Shown here: piece after piece, positions 20,850 to 29,136 of the stretch
Position numbering within the stretch: the stretch's first letter is position 1
How the letters are laid out: the number at the start of each line of letters is the position of its first letter
Assembly (NCBI RefSeq): GCF_000622365.1
Contig: NZ_JASC01000014.1
Span: 558,001-622,000, forward strand
Origin: Sulfitobacter noctilucae
GTDB taxonomy: Bacteria > Pseudomonadota > Alphaproteobacteria > Rhodobacterales > Rhodobacteraceae
DNA: 64,000 nt
Direction: 5' to 3'
The notes under the pieces: model-generated
Seen by the model: only the letters and a program-made list of their open reading frames with translations
Databases searched by the model: none
What the model was told of the DNA's origin: nothing
Translations under genes and position numbers: made by a program

Positions 20850-21895
20850 GAGATTACCTCCGGCATGGGGGCGGGCGCTGTGTCCACCGCGCCATTCAGG
20901 CGCAGGTCTTCGGAACGCCAGCATCTCACACGTCGGTCGGGCGCAATATCGCGCAGCGCCTGTGGCGCGTCACAGCCCTCAATCCGGTGGGGGCAACGCG
21001 CCGCAAATCTGCATCCGTCCGGCATCATGAACGGCGAGGGCACACGCCCCGCGATATACGCGAAATTTCCCCGTTCGTGATTGAAATGCGGCAGCGAGCG
21101 CAGCAATCCGGAGGTGTAGGGATGCGCAGGCTGTGCCAATGCTTCATCCACGGGTGCGTCCTCGATAATCTGGCCCGCATACATCGTGATCATGCGCTGA
21201 CAGGTTTCCGCCACCACGCCCAGATCGTGGGTGATGAACAGCATTGCCATGCCACGCTCTTCCGAGAGGCGGGTTAGCAATTCCATAATCTGCGCCTGAA
21301 TGGTCACATCCAACGCGGTTGTCGGTTCATCTGCGATGATCAACTGGGGGCGGTTAATCAGCGCAATTGCGATCATCACGCGCTGGCGCATTCCTCCCGA
21401 CAACTGGTGCGGATAATCGTCGATGCGCTGGCTTGGTGCCGGTATCCCGACCTCGGCGAGCGCTTCTATGACCCTTTCGCGCTCTTCGGCGCGGGGCAGT
21501 CGCTCGTGCAGGCGCAGGGCCTCGCTGATCTGGCTGCCGATGGTAAACACCGGATCAAGTGCGCTCATCGGCTCCTGAAAGATCATGGCGATCGATTTGC
21601 CGCGCATCCGCCGGATCTGTTTGCTGTTCGCCTTGGCCATATCGATATCTTGCAACAGGACCTGCCCGCCGATCTTCGCGGTGCCGGGCAGCAGACGCAT
21701 CAAGGACAGGCCGGTGACCGATTTCCCGCAGCCGGACTCACCCACAAGGCCCACCCGCTCGCCGGGTTTGATGCTGAAGTTCAGGTCATGGATAATGTTC
21801 GACGAAGGCTGTCCGCGCCGTCCTTGGAAGGATATCGAAAGGTTGCGCACATCCAGCAGGGGCGCGGTTGCATCAATCACTGCGGCCGTACTCAT
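20846..21895 (-). CDS. ABC transporter ATP-binding protein, OppD/DppD type
   Basis: 349-residue ATPase with Walker A GESGCGKS, signature LSGGMRQRV, Walker [13 protein letters not shown] and the C-terminal Cys-rich oligopeptide domain ([14 protein letters not shown]). It overlaps the carboxyltransferase stop codon upstream and the second ATPase start downstream by 4 nt each. The importer is therefore embedded in the carboxylation operon rather than merely adjacent. Confidence 0.94.
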   Translation of the reverse strand: MSTAAVIDATAPLLDVRNLSISFQGRRGQPSSNIIHDLNFSIKPGERVGLVGESGCGKSVTGLSLMRLLPGTAKIGGQVLLQDIDMAKANSKQIRRMRGKSIAMIFQEPMSALDPVFTIGSQISEALRLHERLPRAEERERVIEALAEVGIPAPSQRIDDYPHQLSGGMRQRVMIAIALINRPQLIIADEPTTALDVTIQAQIMELLTRLSEERGMAMLFITHDLGVVAETCQRMITMYAGQIIEDAPVDEALAQPAHPYTSGLLRSLPHFNHERGNFAYIAGRVPSPFMMPDGCRFAARCPHRIEGCDAPQALRDIAPDRRVRCWRSEDLRLNGAVDTAPAPMPEVIS

Positions 21896-23427
21896 GGACG
21901 ATACCGTGTCGCTGGCGCGTCGCGCAGATTGCGGCGATAGGCAAGGTGGATGAAATCTACCAGATACGCCCTTGTTTCAGCGGGATCTACGATTTCCTCA
22001 ATTCCGAATGCTTCTGCCGTGCGGAATGGTGACCGCAGATTGTCGAGCCGCGCCTCGATCTCAGCAAGCGCCGCCTCCCTGTCGGGCGCTTCATCCAACT
22101 CCGCGCGATAGGCCGCTTCAATGCCGCCCTCCAGCGGGATCGATCCCCAATCGCCCGAAGGCCATGCAATCCGGTGCCTGAAGCCTTCAGGATTGATATG
22201 CGCAGCACCACCCACGCCGAAACATTTTCGGATGATCACACCCATTGTGGGCACCGTCATGCGGTAGACCGCAGCCATGGTCCGTGCGCCGCGTCTTATG
22301 GTGCCTGTCGCCTCGGCCTCGGGGCCGATCATAAAGCCGGGGATATCTACGAAATGAATAAGTGGAATGCGGAATGTCTCGGCAAAATCTATAAATCGGG
22401 TGATTTTGTCGCACGTATCCGCAGACCAGCCGCCTCCGTATATATTGGGGTCGGATGCCAGAATGGCCACCGGATGCCCGTCGATGCGGGCCAGTGCGGT
22501 CAGCGTTGCGCGGCCAAACTTTGGTGCCAGTTCAAGCATACTTTCAGGATCCAGCACACGCCGTAGGATGGTCCGCATCTTGTATGTCTGGCGCCGTGAT
22601 GTCGGAACAATGTCGCGCAATGAAGGGTCAGTAGCGATGGACACGGGTGCCGCAACCGGAACCGCATCGCCCACCGATGAGGGCAGGTAAGACAGGAACC
22701 GGCGCGCGGTATCAAATGCTTCGGCTTCATCTTCGACGACCAGATCAGCGGCACCCGAGCGTTCGTGCACAAGCGGGCCGCCAAGGCTGTCCTTGTCTGT
22801 GTCGATGCCGATCCGCGCAACCACAGGCGGACCTGCGATAAACATATGCGAGGTCGAGCGGGTCATGATTGTCAGATGCGCGGATACCGCCCGCGCAGAT
22901 GCGATACCTGCAACCGACCCAAGTACCAGCGCGATGACCGGAACAGTTTCAAGATTTTCGATGATCGAATCCCAACCGGGACAGGCCGGCACATAGGTTC
23001 TTCCGATAGATTCGACCGTGCGCACGGATCCTCCCGTGCCGTCAATCAAGCGGATCAGCGGCAGGCGCAGCTCATGTGCCATCTTCTCGGCTTGGATTGT
23101 CTTTTCAGAAATCATCGCATCGGCCGAGCCGCCGCGTACGGTGAAATCGTCACCGGTGATAACAACATCGCGCCCGTCTACCCGACCGCGCCCGAAAATA
23201 AAATTAGAGGGGGAGAGGCTTTGCAGACTGCCATCGGAGCCGTATTGCCCAACCCCGGCGATGGAACCGATCTCGCGGAACGTGCCCGGGTCACAGAGCT
23301 GGTCGATCCGGGTGCGAACATCCAGTTTCCCGCGCGCATTGTGCCGCGCAACTTTCTCTTCACCACCCATTTTCCGGGTCTCTTGTTGGCGTCGGTATAG
23401 CTCCGCCAGCGAGTCCGTCTCAAACAT
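21892..23427 (-). CDS. acyl-CoA carboxylase beta/carboxyltransferase subunit
   Basis: 511-residue carboxyltransferase of the propionyl/methylcrotonyl-CoA carboxylase beta and methylmalonyl-CoA decarboxylase alpha group. The ATG at 23427 has GGGAGGAGGG upstream; in-frame codons before it look untranslated. An N-terminal half with RLPLIRLIDGTGGSV and LGSVAGIASARAV and a C-terminal half with HFVDIPGFMIGPEAE supply the two oxyanion pockets. It is first in the operon, directly after the GntR-like palindrome. It could carboxylate an acyl-CoA, decarboxylate one, or exchange carboxyl groups through the 75-residue carrier. No sodium-pump decarboxylase subunits are nearby. Confidence 0.92.
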   Translation of the reverse strand: MFETDSLAELYRRQQETRKMGGEEKVARHNARGKLDVRTRIDQLCDPGTFREIGSIAGVGQYGSDGSLQSLSPSNFIFGRGRVDGRDVVITGDDFTVRGGSADAMISEKTIQAEKMAHELRLPLIRLIDGTGGSVRTVESIGRTYVPACPGWDSIIENLETVPVIALVLGSVAGIASARAVSAHLTIMTRSTSHMFIAGPPVVARIGIDTDKDSLGGPLVHERSGAADLVVEDEAEAFDTARRFLSYLPSSVGDAVPVAAPVSIATDPSLRDIVPTSRRQTYKMRTILRRVLDPESMLELAPKFGRATLTALARIDGHPVAILASDPNIYGGGWSADTCDKITRFIDFAETFRIPLIHFVDIPGFMIGPEAEATGTIRRGARTMAAVYRMTVPTMGVIIRKCFGVGGAAHINPEGFRHRIAWPSGDWGSIPLEGGIEAAYRAELDEAPDREAALAEIEARLDNLRSPFRTAEAFGIEEIVDPAETRAYLVDFIHLAYRRNLRDAPATRYRP

Positions 23428-23489
23428 GCGCGAGTCCCTCCTCCCAAAGTGCTCGAGAAGAAAGAAGCCGCAGATCCTGTAGAATGTCA

Positions 23490-23501
23490 ATTGTATACAA
23501 T
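23490..23501. promoter_or_regulatory. GntR/FCD-type operator before the carboxylase operon
   Basis: ATTGTATACAAT is a perfect 12-bp palindrome of the kind bound by many FadR-subfamily GntR regulators. It lies 63 nt upstream of the carboxyltransferase start. The locus ends with such a regulator, so autoregulated repression or activation is likely. Binding is inferred. Confidence 0.65.
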
Positions 23502-24026
23502 CAACATTAACTTGGAGATGTGCGAGATCGTCGCTGGTTGTTAAAAGAAATCGTTGTATTCAAGGAGGTTGCTTGTGCCTCTATTGTGACCTCTGAGACG
23601 GGGCGGACGGAGGCAAACCGCTGGTAATAGCAAAACTTTGCCGAAAAGGTCCCCAGAGATATTAAGCGCGGCAAGCGGAAAATTCACCCGTTCATAGGGG
23701 AGATCAGAATCACTGCGTACGCTTTAAGCGGCGAACACAGTATCGCAGAGATGTTTGGACGACTTGTCAGAATTGCGATGAAACATGCCTGGAAGCGCAT
23801 ACCTGCCAAAAGCTGAACGACACCTGATGGACGATCCGCCCCTTGGACATTATATGCACTTAAGCGCGGTGGCTGACCGAGCCATCTTTACGTTTACGTT
23901 CGACGATTGAGCCCATGGCGGTCGCCCTCATTGATACTTCGGTAGTCTTAGGAACACGGGGCGGAGTTGTATCGAGCCGAACATGTCAAAAAGGTCCAGA
24001 GAGTGGCCGAGTGAGATTTGAATTAC
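23502..24026. other. intergenic region at the right edge of the carboxylase locus
   Basis: About 525 nt holding the presumed operon promoter near its left end and no gene I can support. A plus-strand open stretch at 23631-23816 (62 codons, no good start; includes GEIRITAYALSGEHSIAEMF) is the longest. It might be a relic of a lost gene, but I do not recognise it. The remainder shows no coding pattern or obvious repeats. Confidence 0.5.
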
Positions 24027-25049
24027 ATGTCAAATAGTGCAATAAATCGAAGGGCTTGCGAGGCAGCCCGCCTATCCGTTGCACCGATGATGGATTGGAC
24101 GGACCGTCACTGCCGCTATCTGCACCGGCAGCTGAGCGGCCAGGCGCTGCTCTACACCGAAATGGTGACCGCACCTGCGCTTGTGCGAGGCGGGGCCATG
24201 CATTTGTTGGACCATCATCCGGCGGAACACCCCGTGGCACTTCAATTGGGCGGATCGGACCCCAAGGAATTGGCGCTGGCCGCCAAACTAGGGGCCGATG
24301 CGGGATATGACGAGATCAACCTGAATGTGGGCTGTCCGTCAGACCGGGTTCAATCGGGCTGTTTCGGTGCCGTCTTGATGCAGCAGCCAGCGCTGGTTGC
24401 CGAATGTGTGGCCGAGATGCAGGCGGTGGTTGACGTGGATGTAACCGTCAAATGCCGTATCGGTGTAGACGATCAAAACCCGCAGGATGTGCTGCCGGAG
24501 TTTTTGTCGCGCATCGTAGCAGCGGGGTGTATCCGCGTGAGCATACATGCGCGCAAGGCTTGGCTTCAGGGCCTCAGCCCAAAGGAAAACCGCGATATTC
24601 CGCCGCTGGACTATGAGCTTGTCCACCTGATGAAGGAGTATTTCCCGAACCTACATATCTCGGTCAACGGCGGCATCACGTCGCTTGATCAGGCAGAGGC
24701 GTTTCTGGATGGCGGGCTGGACGGGGTGATGATCGGGCGCAGTGCCTATCATCAGCCGGCTGACATTTTGGCGCAGGCAGACCGGCGCATTTTCAACGAG
24801 GGCACCGATACCACAGCCGAAGCGGCGGTGCTGGCAATGCTGCCCTATATCGAGGATCACTTGACCGCGGGGGGCAAGCTAAACCAGATCACGCGGCACA
24901 TGATGGGCCTGTTTGCGGGGCGCCCCGGTGCGCGGCAGTGGCGGCGGATGTTGTCGGAGGAGGCGCACCGCCCAGGTGCGGGGCCCGAACTGGTGTTGGC
25001 GGCGCTGGATCAGGTCAAGACGCTGGCACAGGTACAAGAAGCGGTGTAG
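24027..25049 (+). CDS. dusA: tRNA-dihydrouridine synthase A
   Basis: 340-residue FMN enzyme reducing uridines to dihydrouridine in the tRNA D-loop with NADPH. It starts with the Dus opening SVAPMMDWTDRHCRYLHRQL, has the FMN-barrel motif INLNVGCPSDRVQSG with the catalytic Cys in GCFGA, and the DusA-specific HARKAWLQGLSPKENR. The ATG at 24027 is preferred over a TTG three codons earlier. It marks the core-genome side of the preceding accessory locus. Confidence 0.95.
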   Translation: MSNSAINRRACEAARLSVAPMMDWTDRHCRYLHRQLSGQALLYTEMVTAPALVRGGAMHLLDHHPAEHPVALQLGGSDPKELALAAKLGADAGYDEINLNVGCPSDRVQSGCFGAVLMQQPALVAECVAEMQAVVDVDVTVKCRIGVDDQNPQDVLPEFLSRIVAAGCIRVSIHARKAWLQGLSPKENRDIPPLDYELVHLMKEYFPNLHISVNGGITSLDQAEAFLDGGLDGVMIGRSAYHQPADILAQADRRIFNEGTDTTAEAAVLAMLPYIEDHLTAGGKLNQITRHMMGLFAGRPGARQWRRMLSEEAHRPGAGPELVLAALDQVKTLAQVQEAV

Positions 25050-25076
25050 CAGGGGGCACCCAAACCGGAGAACCCC

Positions 25077-25898
25077 ATGCCCGATACCATGCTTTTGATA
25101 CAAATGGCGCTTCTGCTGATGCTGATCGGTGCCTTTGCCGGTGTGCTTGCCGGGCTCTTGGGTGTCGGCGGCGGCATCGTTCTGGTACCTGCCTTTTTCT
25201 ATGCGTTTCAGACTCTTGGCTATGAGGGACCGCAGTTGATGCAGATGTGTCTGGCGACCTCTCTGGCAACGATCATCGTGACATCGGTGCGCTCGGCGCT
25301 CAGTCACAATAAAAAGGGTGCAGTGGATTGGGACATCCTGCGCACCTGGGCACCCGGCATCGTGATCGGCGCTGTACTGGGGATGCTGACGGTGGCGCAG
25401 TTGCGCTCGAATACCTTGCAGGGAATCTTTGGTGTGCTCGCCCTGATCGTCGGCTTGTATATGGGATTTGGCCGGTCGGAATGGCGTTTGGGGCAGGCCA
25501 TGCCGACGGGGATCAAACGGGTGGTCCTGTCACCGCTTATGGGTTTTATGTCCGTGCTGATGGGCATTGGCGGCGGCAGCTTTGGTGTGCCGCTCATGAG
25601 CCTGTTTAACGTGCCGATCCACCGTGCAGTAGCCACAGCGGCGGGGTTCGGCGTGCTAATCGCGGTGCCCGCGGTCATCGGCTTTCTTTTCGTGCCGATG
25701 CTCACCGGCGCACCGCCTTTAACATTGGGCACGGTCAATCTGGTGGCCTTCGGCATCATCATTGCGATGACCCTGATCACCGCACCCTACGGCGTGAAAC
25801 TGGCACACGCGATGGATCCCAAGCCACTGAAACGGGTCTTTGCGGTGTTTTTGATTGCTGTGGGGCTGAACATGCTGCGCAAAGCGCTTGGATGGTAG
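25077..25898 (+). CDS. TSUP-family permease (TauE/SafE)
   Basis: 273-residue polytopic inner-membrane protein with about eight helices in two related halves. Each half has a glycine-rich signature (AGLLGVGGGIVLVPAFF and MGIGGGSFGVPLMSL). TSUP members export or import sulfite, sulfoacetate, taurine-derived sulfur or other anions. Substrate is not predictable. It overlaps the next gene by 7 nt, suggesting coupled translation with a dioxygenase-like protein. Confidence 0.9.
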   Translation: MPDTMLLIQMALLLMLIGAFAGVLAGLLGVGGGIVLVPAFFYAFQTLGYEGPQLMQMCLATSLATIIVTSVRSALSHNKKGAVDWDILRTWAPGIVIGAVLGMLTVAQLRSNTLQGIFGVLALIVGLYMGFGRSEWRLGQAMPTGIKRVVLSPLMGFMSVLMGIGGGSFGVPLMSLFNVPIHRAVATAAGFGVLIAVPAVIGFLFVPMLTGAPPLTLGTVNLVAFGIIIAMTLITAPYGVKLAHAMDPKPLKRVFAVFLIAVGLNMLRKALGW

Positions 25899-26629
25899 AA
25901 GACGGCTATACCGTCTTTGACAGCGATCCAGCCACACTCAGATGGGCAACGGCGGCCGGCGACCTTGCTCGCGCTATTGCGAACGATCCGCAGATGCAGC
26001 GCGCAAATCTGCGCCATGCAAAGACATGGTTTGTGGGCGTCGATGTACTGCCGAACGCCACGGACGGCAGTATCGGAGAGGTGCCTCTGCAAGGGCCGTT
26101 GGAGAAGTGCGTTGCGCCCCAGCAAAGCTGGCACCGCGCGCAGCTTTCCATCGTTTATCCCGGCTACCCGGGACAAGACAAAGACGAAAGTGATGCCAAC
26201 CACCGCTACAGGATCAAACGGCATGCTGCCCATGTTGATGGCCTTTTGCCCATCGGCCCGGCAAGGCGGCGTTATCTGCGCGAGCCGCACGCCTTCATAC
26301 TGGGCTTGCCTTTGAACGAGATAGATGCCGCCCCTCTGATGGTTTGGCCGGGCAGTCATCATGTGATGGGGGATGCCTTGCGCGCTGAGATTGGTGATGT
26401 AGACCCCCAAGAAGTTGATCTGACAGAGGCCTATCAAGCGGCGCGCCGGAAGGTGTTTGAAACCACCGCTGCGCGACCTGTTCGCCTGAAACCGGGCCAA
26501 TCTGTGTTGCTACACCGTCACCTGCTGCATGGGGTTGCGTCTTGGGGCAGCGCGGCACCCAGCGATGAGGGTCGGATGATCGCATATTTCCGCCCGCAGT
26601 TCACCGCTGAAGAGTGGATAAACCCCTAA
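25892..26629 (+). CDS. phytanoyl-CoA dioxygenase-like (PhyH) protein
   Basis: 245-residue cytoplasmic protein resembling Fe(II)/2-oxoglutarate oxygenases of the PhyH type. The candidate metal triad is HVD in KRHAAHVDGLLP (about residues 108-110) and a distal His in LHRHLLHGVASWG. A following Arg in DEGRMIAYFRP could bind 2-oxoglutarate. WPGSHHVMGDAL is a conserved element between them. The first ATG overlaps the TSUP stop. Substrate is unknown; co-translation with a TSUP permease hints at a sulfonate or similar compound, but that is speculative. Confidence 0.72.
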   Translation: MVEDGYTVFDSDPATLRWATAAGDLARAIANDPQMQRANLRHAKTWFVGVDVLPNATDGSIGEVPLQGPLEKCVAPQQSWHRAQLSIVYPGYPGQDKDESDANHRYRIKRHAAHVDGLLPIGPARRRYLREPHAFILGLPLNEIDAAPLMVWPGSHHVMGDALRAEIGDVDPQEVDLTEAYQAARRKVFETTAARPVRLKPGQSVLLHRHLLHGVASWGSAAPSDEGRMIAYFRPQFTAEEWINP

Positions 26630-26731
26630 TAAAATAGCGCAACTTTCTTACAAAGACCGGTTATTTGCCGCATTGTCGCCATTTCGGACACGATATAATG
26701 GAGTATCAACAGGCAATCGAAAGCATCCGAC

Positions 26732-26968
26732 ATGGCATCCATCATCACCAGCGCACAGGGGTCACTGGCCTACTGGACCGGGAAAGCTACCGGCCCCGGC
26801 AGCCGTGCATTTGACCACAAAGGTAATTTTAGCAAGCCTGAGCTCTGCGGTTTTAGCGGGCTTAGCGCCTTTGCCGCCAACAGCAATCACCCGCCAGCGG
26901 ACTTCGAGGGTGCAGTGACCTGGGATGCGGGCGTCGATCTGCTTTTTAGGATTGCGGGCGCGCGGTAA
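26732..26968 (+). CDS. small hypothetical protein
   Basis: 78 codons starting MASIITSAQGSLAYWTGKAT, with no recognisable domain, signal peptide or membrane helix. A weak GAAAG ribosome-site match lies about 12 nt upstream of the ATG. It ends one base before the DUF1289 gene on the other strand. Aromatic and glycine content look protein-like, but I cannot assign a family and it could be spurious. Confidence 0.45.
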   Translation: MASIITSAQGSLAYWTGKATGPGSRAFDHKGNFSKPELCGFSGLSAFAANSNHPPADFEGAVTWDAGVDLLFRIAGAR

Positions 26969-26969
26969 T

Positions 26970-27203
26970 CTACCGCCCTGCCAAACGTGCCGCCCTGCCG
27001 CCGCGCCGCTTGGTCAGTTGTCCCGCCCGTCCGGGCAGTTCATCCATAATCTCGCGCCGTTCCGCCGGATCCATGCGCGACCAGCGTCCGATCTCGTCGA
27101 TCGACCGCAGACAGCCAGTACACAGCCGCGCCTCAGGGTGCACCACGCAAATCTTGATACAAGGGCTTTCAACCTCGGCCCGTTTCCAGACATCATCGCT
27201 CAC
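26970..27203 (-). CDS. DUF1289 Cys-rich (putative Fe-S) protein
   Basis: 77-residue protein from a GTG at 27203 that overlaps the ruvX stop (GTGA); AAGGAG lies a few bases upstream. It has the DUF1289 pattern SPCIKICVVHPEARLCTGC with four Cys likely to bind iron-sulfur or zinc, then SIDEIGRWSRMDPAERREI. The C-terminus is basic (TKRRGGRAARLAGR). Function is unknown. It is translationally coupled behind ruvX and ccmI. Confidence 0.88.
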   Translation of the reverse strand: MSDDVWKRAEVESPCIKICVVHPEARLCTGCLRSIDEIGRWSRMDPAERREIMDELPGRAGQLTKRRGGRAARLAGR

Positions 27204-27685
27204 AACGGCGCTCCTTGCCGGCGCATGACCGCCAAACGGTCCAGCACACCTTGTAGAATATATCCCGCCGCCACATGGTCGATCACCTCTGCGCGACGCT
27301 TGCGTGTCGTATCCGCCTCGAGAAGTGCGCGTTCGGCGGCCACAGTTGACAGGCGCTCGTCCCAGTAGGTGATGGGCATCGGGCTGATCCGGTCGAAATT
27401 CCGGGCAAAGGCGCGGGTCGATTGGCACCGCGCGCCTTCGGAGCCGTCCATGTTACGCGGCAGACCGAGCACCAGACCACCAATACGACGATCCTTGATG
27501 ATCTCGATCAGGCGGGCGGCATCCAGTCCAAATTTCTTGCGCCGTACTGTTTCAAGCGGCGTGGCTACGCTGAGGAAGCTGTCGGTCACGGCAACACCGA
27601 TGGTCTTTTCCCCCAAATCGAGGCCGATCAAGGCCTGCATCGGTGGGAGAACTGCCGCGAATTCGGTCATATCGTCAAAGATCAT
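27200..27685 (-). CDS. ruvX: RuvX/YqgF family putative Holliday junction resolvase / pre-16S rRNA nuclease
   Basis: 161-residue RNase H-fold nuclease. ALIGLDLGEKTIGVAVTD holds the first catalytic Asp, GLVLGLPRNMDGSEG the family loop, and TYWDERLSTVAAE and VIDHVAAGYILQ the further acidic residues. Members process the 5' end of 16S rRNA and were proposed to resolve Holliday junctions. The start overlaps the ccmI stop (ATGA). Confidence 0.92.
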   Translation of the reverse strand: MIFDDMTEFAAVLPPMQALIGLDLGEKTIGVAVTDSFLSVATPLETVRRKKFGLDAARLIEIIKDRRIGGLVLGLPRNMDGSEGARCQSTRAFARNFDRISPMPITYWDERLSTVAAERALLEADTTRKRRAEVIDHVAAGYILQGVLDRLAVMRRQGAPL

Positions 27686-28908
27686 TCTGCCACCCCGGCG
27701 TCCTGTCCGGCCTTCGTGATGATGTCCATCGCCGCTGGCTCACCCGCAAAGACCTCTGCCGCGTTGTTGTAGATCGCCAATGCTTCGCTCCGGCGGCCCA
27801 GCACACCCAGCGATGTGATCAGCCGTGCCCAGTCACGGGCAGGGCCGCCTTCCATGGCTAAACGGTCGGACAGCCCTTCAACCATACCGCCTATCATTTC
27901 CATCCGGTCTTCAGTGCTCATCTGTGCCGCCGCTTCAATGTCGTCAACCGAAGGGCCGGGGGCGGCCCCCGCACCGATCGCAGGCAGCGTGTAATTGACC
28001 CCGGCAAGTTGCGCGACGGTTTCGATCTGTGATACGATGGGGTCGATCCAGGACGCATCGGGTGGCCCACGGCGCAGCAGCGCATCCCAAAGCCGGAAAG
28101 CAATATCGGGTCTGCCGGTCTGGATCATCATCAGACCCAGATAGTAGCGCCCTCTACCATCAGTCTCATCCAGATTAAGGGCGGCGCGAAAGGCGGTCTC
28201 GGCCTCGGGCGAAACATAGCCGCCTGCGGCCAGCACCAGCAACTCACCATAGTCAGATATATCGCTGGCGGTAATCTCATCCGCCATGATTTGCATCACT
28301 CGGTTCTGTGCGGCGGCGGCTTCGGTGAAGTTCCCCAGCCGCGCTTCGTTCTGGGCCAGCAATTGATTGCCTTGCAGGTCATTGGGGCGGGCGGCAACCG
28401 TTTCGCGCAGCCGTTCCATTAGGCTGAGAAACTCCGCCGTTGGGGGCTCTGGCGGGGTGAAGGGCGGCAGGCCCGCAACGGCGGTCGCCTGATCAGGCCG
28501 GTTCTCGCGCAGTTCTTCGGCGAACGCGATGCGGTCTTCCAAAGCCAGATCGCCATACCCCGGCTGCCCGAGCTTCATATAGATCGCCAGGCTCCCGCCG
28601 ATCATCGCAACCAAAATCGCGCCCATGAACAGGGGGTTGGGTCCACCGGACTGGGAGGCTTGGGTGCTGCGCCCGGCATCGGCAGCCAGAATACGGCGCG
28701 AAATCTCGGTGCGGGCGCGGTCGCCATCGTCAGCCGGGATCACGCCACGCGCCACGTCACGTTCCACCTCGGCCAGCTGGTCGCGGTAAACACGCAAATC
28801 ATAAGCGGCACCGTCGGTGATTTCCGTCTCACTTTTGCGCCACATCGCCCGCAGCAACAGGGCAGTGACGGCGGCGGCCATTGCGACGGTGATTATCCAG
28901 AAACCCAT
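27682..28908 (-). CDS. ccmI: cytochrome c biogenesis protein CcmI
   Basis: 408-residue inner-membrane apocytochrome chaperone. An N-terminal helix (WIITVAMAAAVTALLL) precedes a cytoplasmic loop with YRDQLAEVERDVARGVI. A second helix (FMGAILVAMIGGSLAIYM, about 95-112) precedes a periplasmic TPR domain with repeats around 175-290. It presents apocytochrome c to the CcmFH heme lyase. It is separated from ccmABCDG (57-59.8 kb), an arrangement seen in other Rhodobacteraceae, and is operonic with ruvX. Confidence 0.92.
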   Translation of the reverse strand: MGFWIITVAMAAAVTALLLRAMWRKSETEITDGAAYDLRVYRDQLAEVERDVARGVIPADDGDRARTEISRRILAADAGRSTQASQSGGPNPLFMGAILVAMIGGSLAIYMKLGQPGYGDLALEDRIAFAEELRENRPDQATAVAGLPPFTPPEPPTAEFLSLMERLRETVAARPNDLQGNQLLAQNEARLGNFTEAAAAQNRVMQIMADEITASDISDYGELLVLAAGGYVSPEAETAFRAALNLDETDGRGRYYLGLMMIQTGRPDIAFRLWDALLRRGPPDASWIDPIVSQIETVAQLAGVNYTLPAIGAGAAPGPSVDDIEAAAQMSTEDRMEMIGGMVEGLSDRLAMEGGPARDWARLITSLGVLGRRSEALAIYNNAAEVFAGEPAAMDIITKAGQDAGVAE

Positions 28909-29136
28909 GTGCTGCCCTTATGTTTCGGTTATGCGTACCTAATCGGTCCACCGCTTGGAAAAAAGGGGGCATTTGCCTGCGCCCCTGCGACACCCCGGCG
29001 CAATTGCGGGCCATGTCGCAAAACTGGTAGCAAACGCCGATACCAGTATCCCTTTTTCTGGGCATCCCGTCAGAACAGGGGTATCAGCCAAGCGGACTGC
29101 GCCAGCCGCCTTCTGTCTCTGCCAAGGATCTGTGAT

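Noticed and set aside
23631..23816. 62-codon open stretch in the dusA upstream gap
   Set aside because: No start codon near its beginning, no ribosome site and no recognised family; kept only as possible debris.
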